Part shown: positions 42,634-53,012 of the stretch, in pieces
Layout: the number at the start of each line of letters is the position of its first letter
Position numbering within the stretch: position 1 is the first letter of the stretch
Assembly (NCBI GenBank): GCA_028687435.1
Contig: JAQUAF010000001.1
Coordinates: 155,812-219,811 of the forward strand
DNA: 64,000 nt
Source: Verrucomicrobiia bacterium
Lineage (GTDB): Bacteria; Verrucomicrobiota; Verrucomicrobiia; JABWAM01
Direction: 5' to 3'
Program-made: the position numbers and the translations under genes
Notes under the pieces: model-generated
The model's input: only the letters and a program-made list of their open reading frames with translations
What the model was told of the DNA's origin: nothing
The model's database searches: none

Positions 42634-43585
42634 GGTTATTGTTCTGCATGGTTTGCATTAATTTCCGGCTGAATTCAAGCGCTGTGTTTTGGCCCATGTT
42701 CTTCAACTTCTGGTCCAACGCCGCCACCTCCACCAAACGGGCAAGATCCCGGCCCGGTTTCACAGGGAGGGTGACATGCGGGACCTTGACGCCAATGATT
42801 GAATAATATTCGCGGTCAATCCCCAGCCGGTCAATGTCCTCCACTTTTTCCCATTCCACCAGGCTGACAACCAGATTCAACAGTTTTTCATGCCGGATGG
42901 CTGCCACCCCAAAGACGGATGCCACATTAATGATGCCGATGCCCCGGACCTCCATGTGATTGCGCGACAACTCCGGGCTGCTGCCAATCAACTCGCAGCC
43001 ATTGATCAGCCGCACCTTGGTGATGTCATCGGCAACCAGGCTGTATCCCCGTTCCAGCAGGGAAAGCACGCACTCGCTCTTTCCCACCCCGCTTTTGCCG
43101 CGGATCAAAACCCCGATTCCCTGCAGATCCACCATGCTGCCATGTTCGTTGACACAAGGGGAAAAAAAAGCCTCAAGAATGATGGTGGCCTTGTTGATCA
43201 ACCGCATGGTCACCAGCGGACATTTGAAAACCGGCACGGCAAAACGTTCGGCCTCCTCGATAAAAACCTTCATCGGATTCAGGTGCCGGGCAAAAATCAC
43301 CGCCGGGACCTTGCATCCCAGCAACCGCCGGATCCGGACCCTCTGCTGTTTCACGGACAGCGATTTCAAATAGCTGTATTCCGCCTGCCCGATGACCTGC
43401 AACCGTTTCCACGCAAAATGCCGGAAAAAACCGGCAAGGGCCATTCCAGGACGATTAACGGTGGGTTCGCGGACCTTGCGGGACATCCCCGCCTCGCCCG
43501 CGACAAGTTTCAACTCAAGCATCTGGCCGTATTCTCGAACCATCTGCTCAACCGTGATGAATGTGGCTGTATGGGAAGTTAACAC
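42608..43585 (-). CDS. hprK: HPr kinase/phosphorylase
   Basis: The 325-residue protein phosphorylates and dephosphorylates the regulatory serine of HPr. Walker A GKSGVGKSE (about 163-171) is followed by LVADD, and the HprK signature NHMEVRGIGIINVASVFG lies near 222. The N-terminal domain (about 1-130) starts FITVEQMVREYGQML. The start is not certain: GTG at 43585 covers the family N-terminus, with ATG 43543 as an alternative. The operon hprK-ptsH-ptsI, without EII genes, fits a regulatory PTS. Confidence 0.93.
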   Translation of the reverse strand: MLTSHTATFITVEQMVREYGQMLELKLVAGEAGMSRKVREPTVNRPGMALAGFFRHFAWKRLQVIGQAEYSYLKSLSVKQQRVRIRRLLGCKVPAVIFARHLNPMKVFIEEAERFAVPVFKCPLVTMRLINKATIILEAFFSPCVNEHGSMVDLQGIGVLIRGKSGVGKSECVLSLLERGYSLVADDITKVRLINGCELIGSSPELSRNHMEVRGIGIINVASVFGVAAIRHEKLLNLVVSLVEWEKVEDIDRLGIDREYYSIIGVKVPHVTLPVKPGRDLARLVEVAALDQKLKNMGQNTALEFSRKLMQTMQNNNREHLEKNK

Positions 43586-43685
43586 CCCCCTATGTTATCA
43601 ATGCTTCAAAAAGTTTCAATGTTCTTCGCTCAACACCCTTGCACACGCCGGAAAATCTGCTACCGTCAGCCAATCCGGCATCACC

Positions 43686-44246
43686 ATGAAAAACAGCGTA
43701 ATTCCCATCCAAGTGTTTGGAGTTATCCCCACAAACCGGGGTTGCGCGGTCTTTCTTGGCAACAAGGAGAAAACCTTCACCATTTACGTGGAAAATTCCG
43801 TTGGGCAGGCCATTGCCATGTTCATGCAAAGCACCCCGAAGGAAAGACCCCTCACCCACGACCTGATCGGCCACATTTTTCAGGCCCTCGGCGTCAGTGT
43901 GGAACGGGTGCTCATCAACGATTTGAAGGACGGCACCTACTTTGCCAGGCTCATCCTTAAACAGGACAATGAACTGGGCCGGAAATTGATCGAAATTGAC
44001 GCACGTCCCAGCGACAGCATCGCCCTGGCCGTCCAGGCCAAGGCGCCCCTTTTCGTTTCCAAAGCCGTGATGGAACAAGTCGAAGACATGTCGGAAGTCC
44101 TCAAAAAGCTCAATGAAATGCAAAATTCGCCCCCTCCGGATGCCGAGGGCGAATCCGATTCAGCCCCCCCCTCCCTCAACCCTGATCTCGACGAACCGGA
44201 ACCGGAAGACGACGAGGGCCCCCCTCCGGGCAAAGGCAAAAAGTAA
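43686..44246 (+). CDS. Bifunctional nuclease-domain protein (DUF151/BFN)
   Basis: The 186-residue protein has the BFN/DUF151 domain over residues about 4-135: VFLGNKEKTFTIYVENSVGQ, RPLTHDLIGHIFQALGVSVE (about 56-75), INDLKDGTYFARLIL and EIDARPSDSIALAVQAKAPL (about 100-119), the most diagnostic stretch. Plant members act as nucleases; the bacterial role is unknown. The C-terminal 45 residues are highly acidic with many Pro. It is divergent from hprK with 100 bp between. Confidence 0.88.
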   Translation: MKNSVIPIQVFGVIPTNRGCAVFLGNKEKTFTIYVENSVGQAIAMFMQSTPKERPLTHDLIGHIFQALGVSVERVLINDLKDGTYFARLILKQDNELGRKLIEIDARPSDSIALAVQAKAPLFVSKAVMEQVEDMSEVLKKLNEMQNSPPPDAEGESDSAPPSLNPDLDEPEPEDDEGPPPGKGKK

Positions 44247-44353
44247 CGGCCTTTTTTTGGGGGGGAACTGCAAGAGCGGAGTCAATCCGGAATGGCGCTT
44301 GGTTAAGCCGCCAACAGATTGTCCCTCTTGCATCCGGAAAGAACACCACCTTG

Positions 44354-45073
44354 TCAAGGGGGGGGCGTCCGTTCCACCAACCGCCCGCGACTCAACTCCA
44401 GCAGGCGCGACAACTGCCGCGCCTGCTCCATCTGGTGTGTCACCAACAACACCATCGACTGCTCCTGCCCGGCCAGTTCGAGCAACAATCTCATCACCTG
44501 GCAGCCATTTTCATCGTCCAGATTCCCTGTGGGCTCATCAGCCAGCAACAGCCGCGGACGATTCAACAATGCGCGGATCACAGCCACCCGTTGTCTTTCG
44601 CCGCCGGACATCTGCCATGGAAACGCCCGGGAATGCGCAGCCAACCCCACCCGATCCAACAACTCCATGGCCCGGCTCATCCCCTCAGCCCCCGCCGCCG
44701 GCAGCCCCAGCGCCGGCAGGAGCACGTTTTCCAGCGCTGTAAGCTGCGGCAGCAAATGGTGCTCCTGAAAAACAAACCCCACTTGGAAGCGGCGGTATGC
44801 GTCCATGGCCTCCCCCTTCAAAGACCCCACATCCATGTTTCCAAACCGGACCTCACCCTCATCCGCAACATCCAGCCCGCCGATAATGTTCAGCAGCGTG
44901 CTTTTGCCCGACCCCGATGGTCCCACCACCGCCACGGTTTCGCCGGGTTTCATGATCATGGAAACGCCGTCCAACACAACAAGCGGACCGGAACTTTCGG
45001 CATAACGCCGTTTTACATTCACCAACTCCAGCGATACGCGGGATTGAGGATCAGGAATCATTTTATCTGCCAT
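44354..45073 (-). CDS. ABC transporter ATP-binding protein (LolD/MacB-type)
   Basis: The 239-residue ATPase has Walker A GPSGSGKST (about 44-52), Q-loop FVFQEHHLLPQL, signature MSGGERQRVAVIRAL and Walker B RLLLADEPTGNLD, with H-loop LLVTHQ. LADEPTGNLD is the typical LolD/MacB/FtsE pattern; the closest role would be lipoprotein release or similar mechanotransmission, but no LolC/E-type permease is adjacent. ATG 45073 overlaps the glycosyltransferase stop by 11 bp; an ATG at 45061 is also possible. Ends with PPP, unusually abruptly. Confidence 0.88.
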   Translation of the reverse strand: MADKMIPDPQSRVSLELVNVKRRYAESSGPLVVLDGVSMIMKPGETVAVVGPSGSGKSTLLNIIGGLDVADEGEVRFGNMDVGSLKGEAMDAYRRFQVGFVFQEHHLLPQLTALENVLLPALGLPAAGAEGMSRAMELLDRVGLAAHSRAFPWQMSGGERQRVAVIRALLNRPRLLLADEPTGNLDDENGCQVMRLLLELAGQEQSMVLLVTHQMEQARQLSRLLELSRGRLVERTPPP

Positions 45074-46172
45074 TTTCAGGCTTCTCTTCCAGCCGGAAAC
45101 GGACGGCCGCCAGAACCTCGTCCACACTGACAGCATCCAGTCCCTTTGCCCCGCCCACCACCGTCTGTCTGCCGCCCAGGGGATGCCATCGCGTTGGGTC
45201 ATTGCCAAAAATGGCAACCACCGGCCTGCCGCAAGCCGCGGCCAGATGCATGGGGCCGCTGTCATTCCCAACAAACAAGACGGCGCCGGACACCAATGCC
45301 ATCAATTCTCCAAGTGTTGGGACCGGCCAGAATGCCGCGCTGCAATCCTTCAGTTCATTCTCCACCCAGGAAGCCTCGCCAGGGCCGTAAACCAGCACGA
45401 TTTCATTCCCCCCCCATCCTTTCAACCGGCGCAACAATTCGGCAAAGCGTTCCGGCGCCCATCGCTTTCCCCTCAAACGCCCGCCGGGATGAACAAGAAA
45501 ATACGGTTTCCCTTCAAGCCCCCGCGCCGACAACCATTTTTTGACCGCCGTCTCCTCTTCCGGACGGCTCCACACCCGCGGCATCTCATCTCGGGCGCCA
45601 AATCCAAAAGGCGCCAGCGCGTCGTGGTAAAAATCCGCCATGTGCCGCATATCGGAACTTCGTTCGGGCGCCAGCACATTGATGTTTTGCAGCAGCGACA
45701 ACAAACGGGGCCTCCCATATTCCTCGATCCCGGTCCGGATCCCCGCCCCGCAAAACCATGCCCACAACAGGCTGGAACGATCCCAAGCCAGGTTCAGGAC
45801 CAATCCGAAGCGGCGGCGTCTCAACTCCCGGGCCACCCGCCACCACTCCAAAATACCGGTTGCCGAGTGCAATCGCGCCTCGGAATAGGCAATCACCTCG
45901 TCCACCAAACAATGCCCCCGCAACAAATCCGCCCATTCCTCGCGCAAAAGCCAGGCCGTTGACGCCGCCGGGTTCCGCCGTTTGATGGCCTGAAGAATCG
46001 GCAGGCTAAGCAGGATATCCCCCATGTAAAAAGGCCGGATGATCAGGATCCGGGACGGCAGACAATCCGGCGCCGGAGGGGTCACCCGTCCAAAAATCCC
46101 ATCGCGGAACCCGCGGGCAAGCCTCACAACCATCCTGCCGAAAGCCCGGCGCCCCTGTCGAAACAATGCCAT
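45063..46172 (-). CDS. Glycosyltransferase family 9 (heptosyltransferase-like)
   Basis: The 369-residue protein resembles ADP-heptose:LPS heptosyltransferases (GT9). It starts the fold with RILIIRPFYMGDILLSLPIL (about 41-60), has LVLNLAWDRSS, FLVHPGGRLRGKRWAPERFA (about 226-245) and VGNDSGPMHLAAACGRPVVA (about 302-321), the latter binding the nucleotide sugar. A basic N-terminal extension (FRQGRRAFGRMVVRLARGF) may touch the membrane. It would add a heptose or similar sugar to lipopolysaccharide core, in line with LpxI at 13 kb. Confidence 0.9.
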   Translation of the reverse strand: MALFRQGRRAFGRMVVRLARGFRDGIFGRVTPPAPDCLPSRILIIRPFYMGDILLSLPILQAIKRRNPAASTAWLLREEWADLLRGHCLVDEVIAYSEARLHSATGILEWWRVARELRRRRFGLVLNLAWDRSSLLWAWFCGAGIRTGIEEYGRPRLLSLLQNINVLAPERSSDMRHMADFYHDALAPFGFGARDEMPRVWSRPEEETAVKKWLSARGLEGKPYFLVHPGGRLRGKRWAPERFAELLRRLKGWGGNEIVLVYGPGEASWVENELKDCSAAFWPVPTLGELMALVSGAVLFVGNDSGPMHLAAACGRPVVAIFGNDPTRWHPLGGRQTVVGGAKGLDAVSVDEVLAAVRFRLEEKPENGR

Positions 46173-46234
46173 GCCAACAACCTATCCTTCAGCCCTTCAT
46201 TTGGCCAGCAAATGCTCTTGCAATCTTGTTTTTC

Positions 46235-46666
46235 ATGGATGAAACTGCGTCGGAAAAAACCGCATCCATGACCTTCTCCACCATCAAAAAACACGTCATC
46301 GGCATTCAAGCAACCGTTTTCGCATTTCTCATCCTGCTGGTCTGGGCCGCTGAAATTTTTCAACTTCCCAGCCGGTTGTTTGGCGCGGCCCGGATGCCCC
46401 CCAATTTCGCCAAGTGCGCGTTTGAGACCATCGAAATCCTGTTTGGCTGCTCCCTCTGCCTGTATTTTTCACAACAACTGTTGCAATACGTCCGCTATCT
46501 GGAGGGATTCGTCAGCATTTGCGCCAACTGCAAAAAGGTGCGTCACAACGGACGCTGGATTCCCATCGAATCCTATATCAGCGACCGTTCCGAAACCAAA
46601 TTCTCCCACGGAATCTGCCCCGCCTGCGCCAAGGAACTCTACGGCGTGGAAATGAAGGAAAGCTGA
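46235..46666 (+). CDS. Two-helix membrane protein ending in the CxNCKxxR...SHGICPxC motif
   Basis: The 143-residue protein has two hydrophobic segments (about 22-42 and 65-86), then CANCKKVRHNGRWIPIESYI and FSHGICPACAKELYG at the C-terminus. This Cys-rich ending is known as the tail of many PAS/GAF sensor proteins and response-regulator-type proteins (pattern CxxCKxxRxxxxxWxxxExYI...FSHGxCPxC), where it follows the sensor domains. Here it is on its own with just two helices and no kinase or cyclase. The four cysteines could bind a metal. Start ATG 46235 or 46268. Divergent from the glycosyltransferase gene. Confidence 0.65.
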   Translation: MDETASEKTASMTFSTIKKHVIGIQATVFAFLILLVWAAEIFQLPSRLFGAARMPPNFAKCAFETIEILFGCSLCLYFSQQLLQYVRYLEGFVSICANCKKVRHNGRWIPIESYISDRSETKFSHGICPACAKELYGVEMKES

Positions 46667-46696
46667 TTCCTCCCCCGTCCGATCCTCCCGGTCCTG

Positions 46697-47755
46697 TCAA
46701 TGCGCGGGCGCAGGTGAACCTGCGGATGAAGCGGCAGGCGGATTGGCTTGCGCGCGCAAAGCCTCGGCGATGGCATTGCGGATGTCGGCGACAATCTTTT
46801 CGTAATCCTGGCAACGGGGACTCTCCCTCAAAGCCTGCACCATCAGATCCACTCCCTGCCGGAATTGCCGGAACAACACATAATCCCTGCCGACCTGCCA
46901 GAGCAGCCATGGACGCCTCTGCTGGATGAAATTTTCACGCCGCGCCGCCAGACCATCCCGCTCCGCCGCCTCCTGTTCGTAACGAATGACGGTCTTCCAT
47001 TCATCAAAAATCCGGGCATCCTGTTTTACCCGCAAATGGCCGATCACATTCACCCGGTACACATCTGGATACCTCGTCAGATCACCCAAGTACCAGCTGT
47101 CAAACCCCTGCAGCATATCCATCTGCGGCAGGACCCTGACATTCATGCCGCCGCCCTTGGGATTGAACGCCTGCGGCCCGGCCTTCATAAAAACGCTGCC
47201 GGCCACACCCCCGGTCAAAATTTGTTGTTTGCCCACCAGCCGGAATTTTTCCGCCGTCCGTGGAAACGCCTCCACCCAATTTTTAATCTGCTTGATGGCC
47301 TCCTCATCTTCCCCAGCCTTTTTAATCATGGTCGTCATCAGATACTGCACATGCAAACGAATCGCCAAAATAAAGCCGTCATCCTTGAACCGGCTTTTAT
47401 TTTCCAGTTCCCAAGCCTTGACCTTGGCATGCTCCTTTGCGTCACCCTCAAAATTCACCGCTTCGTAAGCGTTTTTGTATCCTTCAAGCAACGAACCGTC
47501 GTTTGCGAGCAATGCTGAAAGCTGGGAATGCAACATCCTGGCCTGTCCCGCCGCTCCATGGGCCCGTTCTGTTTCCATCTGTTTGAGAAACGCCTCAACG
47601 TCGCTGAAATCCAATCCTCGCGCGCCCGGATTGGGTGTTGGGCTTGGCGCTGCGGGAGGCGTTGCCCCCGTTGCAGGCGCCTGCGCAAAAACAGGCGCCC
47701 ATGTTGCCGCCGCCAAAACAAGAGAAAGCATGATGTTTTTCATAAAATTCAGCAT
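46697..47755 (-). CDS. Secreted or periplasmic protein of unknown function
   Basis: The 352-residue protein has a signal peptide (KNIMLSLVLAAATWAPVFAQA, cleavage near AQA|PA) and a Pro/Ala-rich segment (about 25-45). The mature part is rich in charged and aromatic residues (EAFLKQMETERAHGA, QIKNWVEAFPRTAEKF, RENFIQQRRPWLLWQV) and is predicted largely helical, with a Gly/Met region near 200. No family recognised. The C-terminus (NPPAASSAGSPAPAH) is again low-complexity. The gene faces away from the met operon. Confidence 0.6.
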   Translation of the reverse strand: MLNFMKNIMLSLVLAAATWAPVFAQAPATGATPPAAPSPTPNPGARGLDFSDVEAFLKQMETERAHGAAGQARMLHSQLSALLANDGSLLEGYKNAYEAVNFEGDAKEHAKVKAWELENKSRFKDDGFILAIRLHVQYLMTTMIKKAGEDEEAIKQIKNWVEAFPRTAEKFRLVGKQQILTGGVAGSVFMKAGPQAFNPKGGGMNVRVLPQMDMLQGFDSWYLGDLTRYPDVYRVNVIGHLRVKQDARIFDEWKTVIRYEQEAAERDGLAARRENFIQQRRPWLLWQVGRDYVLFRQFRQGVDLMVQALRESPRCQDYEKIVADIRNAIAEALRAQANPPAASSAGSPAPAH

Positions 47756-47861
47756 CCAGTTCAGCAGGTCTCCCTCCCCTTCAGCCTTCGGTCTTCAGAC
47801 TTGAGCCCAACCCTCCCCATATGACACAAAAAATGGATTGTGTAAAAGGAGAAAACCTGCT

Positions 47862-48012
47862 TGAATGTCGTCAGCATCAGGAACGGCCCTGGCTCAACCA
47901 GGCCTGCCAACCGGAAAAGGAGACTTTACGGTGGCTTGATAAGCGCGAGTGGCGCTCATCGATGTGCGGACGGCAAGGCTGTCCGAACAAGGAACTCCAC
48001 AAAAATGAAAGG
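47862..48012 (+). promoter_or_regulatory. SAM-riboswitch-like aptamer upstream of the met operon
   Basis: The leader folds into elements that match the SAM-I/SAM-IV core. P2: GGCCcTGG/CCAGGCC (47885-47904). P3: GCCAACCG (47906-47913) pairs with CGGTGGC (47929-47935), with one unpaired A in the ACC/GGT region exactly as in the GCAACC/GGTGC core; its inner hairpin AAAG-GAGA-CTTT has a GNRA loop. P4: AGCGC/GCGCT (47942-47956). P1 may be CATC/GATG (47875-47878 with 47961-47964). P2 is simpler than the kink-turn arm of classic SAM-I. The operon makes methionine, which fits. Not verified with a covariance model. Confidence 0.6.
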
Positions 48013-48050
48013 CCGCCGTTCCAGAGGGAACAGGCGGTTTTTTTATTTTT
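48013..48050 (+). terminator. Intrinsic terminator of the met-operon leader
   Basis: CCGCC-GTTCC (48013-48022), loop AGAG, GGAAC-A-GGCGG (48027-48037), then TTTTTTTATTTTT. The 5' half GTTCC could instead pair with GGAAC at 47991-47995, giving an antiterminator. This arrangement would turn transcription off when SAM is bound. Confidence 0.85.
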
Positions 48051-48091
48051 GCACATCCTGATGCGTAACAACCAAAAGGAGATTACGCATC

Positions 48092-49619
<1,528 letters not shown>

Positions 49620-49626
49620 GACTCCC

Positions 49627-50775
49627 ATGCCACAAAACGATCCCCATTCCATCGGCATTGTTGAAACACAATATTTCACCTTTGCCGGATCGCCCGATGA
49701 AATGCCGCTCGAATGCGGCAGAAAGCTGGGCCCCATCACCCTGGCCTATGAAACCTACGGCGTTCTCAACGAGGCAAAGGACAACGCCATCCTCATCCTT
49801 CACGCCCTGTCCGGCGACGCCCATGCCGCCGGATATCATGCCGGCGACGACAAACCCGGATGGTGGGACATCATGATCGGCCCGGGAAAAGGATTCGACA
49901 CCAACCGTTTTTTCATCATTTGCTCCAACGTGATTGGCGGCTGCAAGGGCTCCTCCGGCCCCGGCTCCGCCAACCCGCAAACCGGACGCTCCTACGGTCT
50001 TTCGTTTCCGATCGTCACCATCGCCGACATGGTCAACGCGCAGAAACGACTGGTTGAACACCTGGGAATCAAACAGCTTTTCTGCGTGGCCGGCGGATCC
50101 ATGGGCGGCATGCAGGTTTTGCAATGGGCAACCGCCCATCCGGAAATGGTGCGGCTGGCCATTCCCATCGCCACCACCAGCCGTCTCTCGGCCCAGGCCA
50201 TCGCCTTCGATGAGGTCGGACGCCAGGCCATCCAGGCCGATCCGGACTGGATGCAGGGCGATTACTACGGCAAAACCATCCCCCACCGGGGCCTGTCCAT
50301 CGCCCGCATGATCGGCCACATCACCTATCTCTCCGACCAGTCCATGCACCAGAAGTTTGGACGCAAACTGCAGAACAAGCAGGAATACGGCTACGATTTT
50401 GTCACCGACTTCCAGGTCGAAAGCTATCTGCGCTACAAAGGGGACAGTTTCGTCAAACGATTCGACGCCAATTCGTATCTTTATATCAGCAAGGCCATGG
50501 ATTATTTCGACCTGACCCCGCCCAACGGGAAGCTCAAGGACGCCTTTGCGACAACCCGGGCCAATTTCCTGGTCATTTCCTTTTCCTCGGACTGGCTGTT
50601 CCCGACCTATCAGTCCAAGGAAATCGTCACGGCCCTGCGGCAAAACAACCTCAACGTCATCTTTACCGACATCAAAACCGATTACGGCCACGACGCCTTT
50701 CTGCTCGAAGCCGGGGAACTCACCCGGCTGATCTCCAATTTTCTCCTGCACAGCCACCAGCAACAACAAAAATGA
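49627..50775 (+). CDS. metX: Homoserine O-acetyltransferase
   Basis: The 382-residue alpha/beta-hydrolase-fold enzyme acylates homoserine for direct sulfhydrylation. Nucleophile S158 lies in [13 protein letters not shown], and [14 protein letters not shown] (about 111-124) plus [13 protein letters not shown] with the catalytic His near the C-terminus complete the site. Start ATG 49627, seven bases after the metY stop. Whether it uses acetyl- or succinyl-CoA depends on a few active-site residues I did not assess; the MetY downstream use suggests acetyl. Confidence 0.95.
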   Translation: MPQNDPHSIGIVETQYFTFAGSPDEMPLECGRKLGPITLAYETYGVLNEAKDNAILILHALSGDAHAAGYHAGDDKPGWWDIMIGPGKGFDTNRFFIICSNVIGGCKGSSGPGSANPQTGRSYGLSFPIVTIADMVNAQKRLVEHLGIKQLFCVAGGSMGGMQVLQWATAHPEMVRLAIPIATTSRLSAQAIAFDEVGRQAIQADPDWMQGDYYGKTIPHRGLSIARMIGHITYLSDQSMHQKFGRKLQNKQEYGYDFVTDFQVESYLRYKGDSFVKRFDANSYLYISKAMDYFDLTPPNGKLKDAFATTRANFLVISFSSDWLFPTYQSKEIVTALRQNNLNVIFTDIKTDYGHDAFLLEAGELTRLISNFLLHSHQQQQK

Positions 50776-51392
50776 ACATCCCCTCCTCCTCCGCCCCTTC
50801 CAACCCCCATCACGAACAGATCATCGAATTGATCGAGGAAGGCAGCCGCGTCCTCGACCTGGGGTGCGGCAATGGAGATCTGCTCCAAGCCCTGACCCAA
50901 CACAAAAGCGTCCGGGCCGAAGGCATCGAACTCTCCGAAGAATGCATTCAAGCCTGTGTTGCCAGGGGGCTTCTCAACGTCCACCAGGGCAACCTCGACG
51001 AAGGACTGACCAATTATCCGGACAAATGCATGGATTACGTGATCCTGGCCAACACCATCCAGGTGATTCACCGCCCGCTCTTCCTGATCCGGGAAATGAT
51101 GAGGGTGGGCAAAAAATCCATCATCAGCCTTCCGAATTTCGCCCATTGGTCGCTGCGGATTCAACTGTTGTTCACCGGACGCATGCCCAAAACCCCCGCC
51201 CTTCCCTACGAATGGTACGAAAGCCCCAACATCCACCTCACCACCCTCGCCGATTTCAGGGACCTGTGCGACAAGGCGGGACTGCGCATCCTCAAGGAAA
51301 TTCCGCTCCACGGCAAATCCTCCGGCGGCTTTCGCAAGGTCTGCTGCCTTGCGAACCTCATGGCCGACTCGGCCATCTACGTGGTGGAATGA
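50772..51392 (+). CDS. metW: Methionine biosynthesis protein MetW
   Basis: The 206-residue methyltransferase-fold protein has the SAM motif [15 protein letters not shown] (27-41), [34 protein letters not shown] and the family ending [22 protein letters not shown]. It overlaps metX by 4 bp (ATGA). MetW accompanies MetX in many bacteria and is thought to activate it; direct methyl transfer is not established. Last gene of the SAM-controlled operon. Confidence 0.93.
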   Translation: MNIPSSSAPSNPHHEQIIELIEEGSRVLDLGCGNGDLLQALTQHKSVRAEGIELSEECIQACVARGLLNVHQGNLDEGLTNYPDKCMDYVILANTIQVIHRPLFLIREMMRVGKKSIISLPNFAHWSLRIQLLFTGRMPKTPALPYEWYESPNIHLTTLADFRDLCDKAGLRILKEIPLHGKSSGGFRKVCCLANLMADSAIYVVE

Positions 51393-51445
51393 CCAGGGGG
51401 CAGGAAAAAGACCTTTCTTTTCTCCGGTCATTTGCTATGGATGCA

Positions 51446-51548
51446 CCTGCCGGGCGCCGTGGAATGAGAGCTGATGAACCCCGCCAGGGTCGGAAGACAG
51501 CAACGGCAATCTGACTTTCATCTGCCGCGGTGGCCCGGCACTTATTTT
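51446..51548 (+). ncRNA. ffs: Signal recognition particle RNA (small bacterial type)
   Basis: Ends pair as TGCCGGGC (51448-51455) with GCCCGGCA (51533-51540), extended by GCCGTGG against CCGCGGT. The apical part is the universal SRP domain: CCAGGGTC-GGAA-GACAGCAACGG, with the GGAA tetraloop and the AGCA/CAGG symmetric loop bound by Ffh. The transcript ends before TTATTTTTC. This also shows that the reading frame for the next gene should start after 51548. Confidence 0.92.
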
Positions 51549-51557
51549 TCATCGTCG

Positions 51558-52895
51558 ATGAGCGAAACACAGGTCACCCTCCTTAAACTTGCCGGCGTGG
51601 TGGTGCTCGTGCTGCTCAACGGTTTTTTTGTAGCCGCTGAGTTTGCACTGGTCAAAACCCGCTCGACCCGTCTGGCCCTGCTGGCCAAGGAAGGCCGCTT
51701 CGGAGCGCGCGTCGCTCTGCGGCTGCTGAGCAACATCAACGCATACCTCTCGGCCGCCCAACTTGGGATCACCCTCGCCAGCCTGGGCTTGGGATGGCTG
51801 GCCGAATCGGCCCTGGCAGACCTGTTCACCCCCTGCTTTCATGCCATCCAAATGGGAAAAGTGGCCGCCCACGCCACCTCCGCCTCCCTTGTTTTTGCCA
51901 TCATCACATTCCTTCACATCGTCGCCGGAGAACAGGCGCCCAAGGTCCTCGCCATCCAGAAATCCGAACAAACCAGCCTCATCATTGCCTGGCCGCTCCG
52001 ATTGTTCCACAGTGTCATCTACCCCGCCATCTGGATTCTCAACAACGCGTCCCTTGGGCTCCTCAAACTCTTCGGCATCAAGCCCGCCAATGAGCATGAA
52101 ACCGTGCATTCCGCCGACGAACTGCGCGCGCTCTTGAAGCAATCCAGCCGCAACCAGCAGCTGACCCCGGTTGCCGGCTCCCTGCTGCTCAACGCGCTGG
52201 ACCTGCGCCGGCGCAAGGCGCGGCAGGTCATGGTTCACCGCACCAAAATCGCCAGCCTTTCCACCCGGCTCGGCATCGAGGAAAACCTGCGGATCGCCCA
52301 GCAGTCGGGGCACAGCCGTTTCCCCCTCTGCAACGGCAGCATCGACCATGTCGTCGGCATGATCCACCTCAAGGACCTCATGTGGCTCATCCACGAAAAA
52401 CGTTCCGACGCCAACCTCAACTCCATCAAGCGCGACGTTCTTTTCATCCCGGAAACCATCCCCCTGGAACGGCTGCTCAACACCTTCCTGACCCAGCGCA
52501 TCCACATGGCCATCGTGGTCAACGAATACGGCTCCATTGTCGGCATGATCACCCTGGAAAACATCCTCGAGGAAATCGTGGGGGATATCCAGGACGAATT
52601 CGACCAGGAAGCGCTGATGTTCCAGAAGATTTCCGCCACCGAATACCGGTTGCACGGGGAACTCCCCCTTCACGACCTGGAAAACCTGCTCGGGCTTTCA
52701 CTGCCGGCCGAGGAAGTCACCACCATCGGCGGGTACATGGTCAAGGAACTCGGCCATTTCCCGCAAAGCGGCGAAAATCTGCTCGTCGGCAATTACGAAT
52801 TCAGCATCCAACGCTCCACCGGCAGGCAAATCCTGCAGATCGTCGCAAGGGAACTTCCACCCCAGCCTGATCAGGAAAAAATCGTCCTGTCCTGA
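51558..52895 (+). CDS. CNNM/CorC-HlyC family membrane protein with CBS pair
   Basis: The 445-residue protein has an N-terminal CNNM domain with three or four helices (about 10-190: GVVVLVLLNGFFVAAEFALV, LGITLASLGLGWLAE, IITFLHIVAGEQAPK), then two CBS domains (about 215-335, RKARQVMVHRTKIASLS... and HMAIVVNEYGSIVGMITLEN) and a CorC/HlyC C-terminal domain (about 355-435, with LPAEEVTTIGGYMVKELG). Such proteins are linked to Mg2+/Co2+ efflux or resistance. I chose ATG 51558 because the frame upstream crosses the SRP RNA. Confidence 0.92.
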   Translation: MSETQVTLLKLAGVVVLVLLNGFFVAAEFALVKTRSTRLALLAKEGRFGARVALRLLSNINAYLSAAQLGITLASLGLGWLAESALADLFTPCFHAIQMGKVAAHATSASLVFAIITFLHIVAGEQAPKVLAIQKSEQTSLIIAWPLRLFHSVIYPAIWILNNASLGLLKLFGIKPANEHETVHSADELRALLKQSSRNQQLTPVAGSLLLNALDLRRRKARQVMVHRTKIASLSTRLGIEENLRIAQQSGHSRFPLCNGSIDHVVGMIHLKDLMWLIHEKRSDANLNSIKRDVLFIPETIPLERLLNTFLTQRIHMAIVVNEYGSIVGMITLENILEEIVGDIQDEFDQEALMFQKISATEYRLHGELPLHDLENLLGLSLPAEEVTTIGGYMVKELGHFPQSGENLLVGNYEFSIQRSTGRQILQIVARELPPQPDQEKIVLS

Positions 52896-52920
52896 CGGGC
52901 AGGGCTGCCGCACATTGAAA

Positions 52921-52950
52921 AAAAAGGCGCGACCGAAGTCGCGCCTTTTT
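52921..52950. terminator. Bidirectional terminator between convergent genes
   Basis: GGCGCGAC-CGAA-GTCGCGCC is a perfect 8-bp stem with tetraloop, preceded by A-run and followed by T-run, so it can end transcription of the CorC-type gene (plus) and of ppdK (minus). Confidence 0.93.
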
Positions 52951-53012
52951 GAAAACCAATTCAGGCCGGGAGAACGGGTTGCCCATTCCCCCGGCCATTG
53001 GAATTGATCGGC

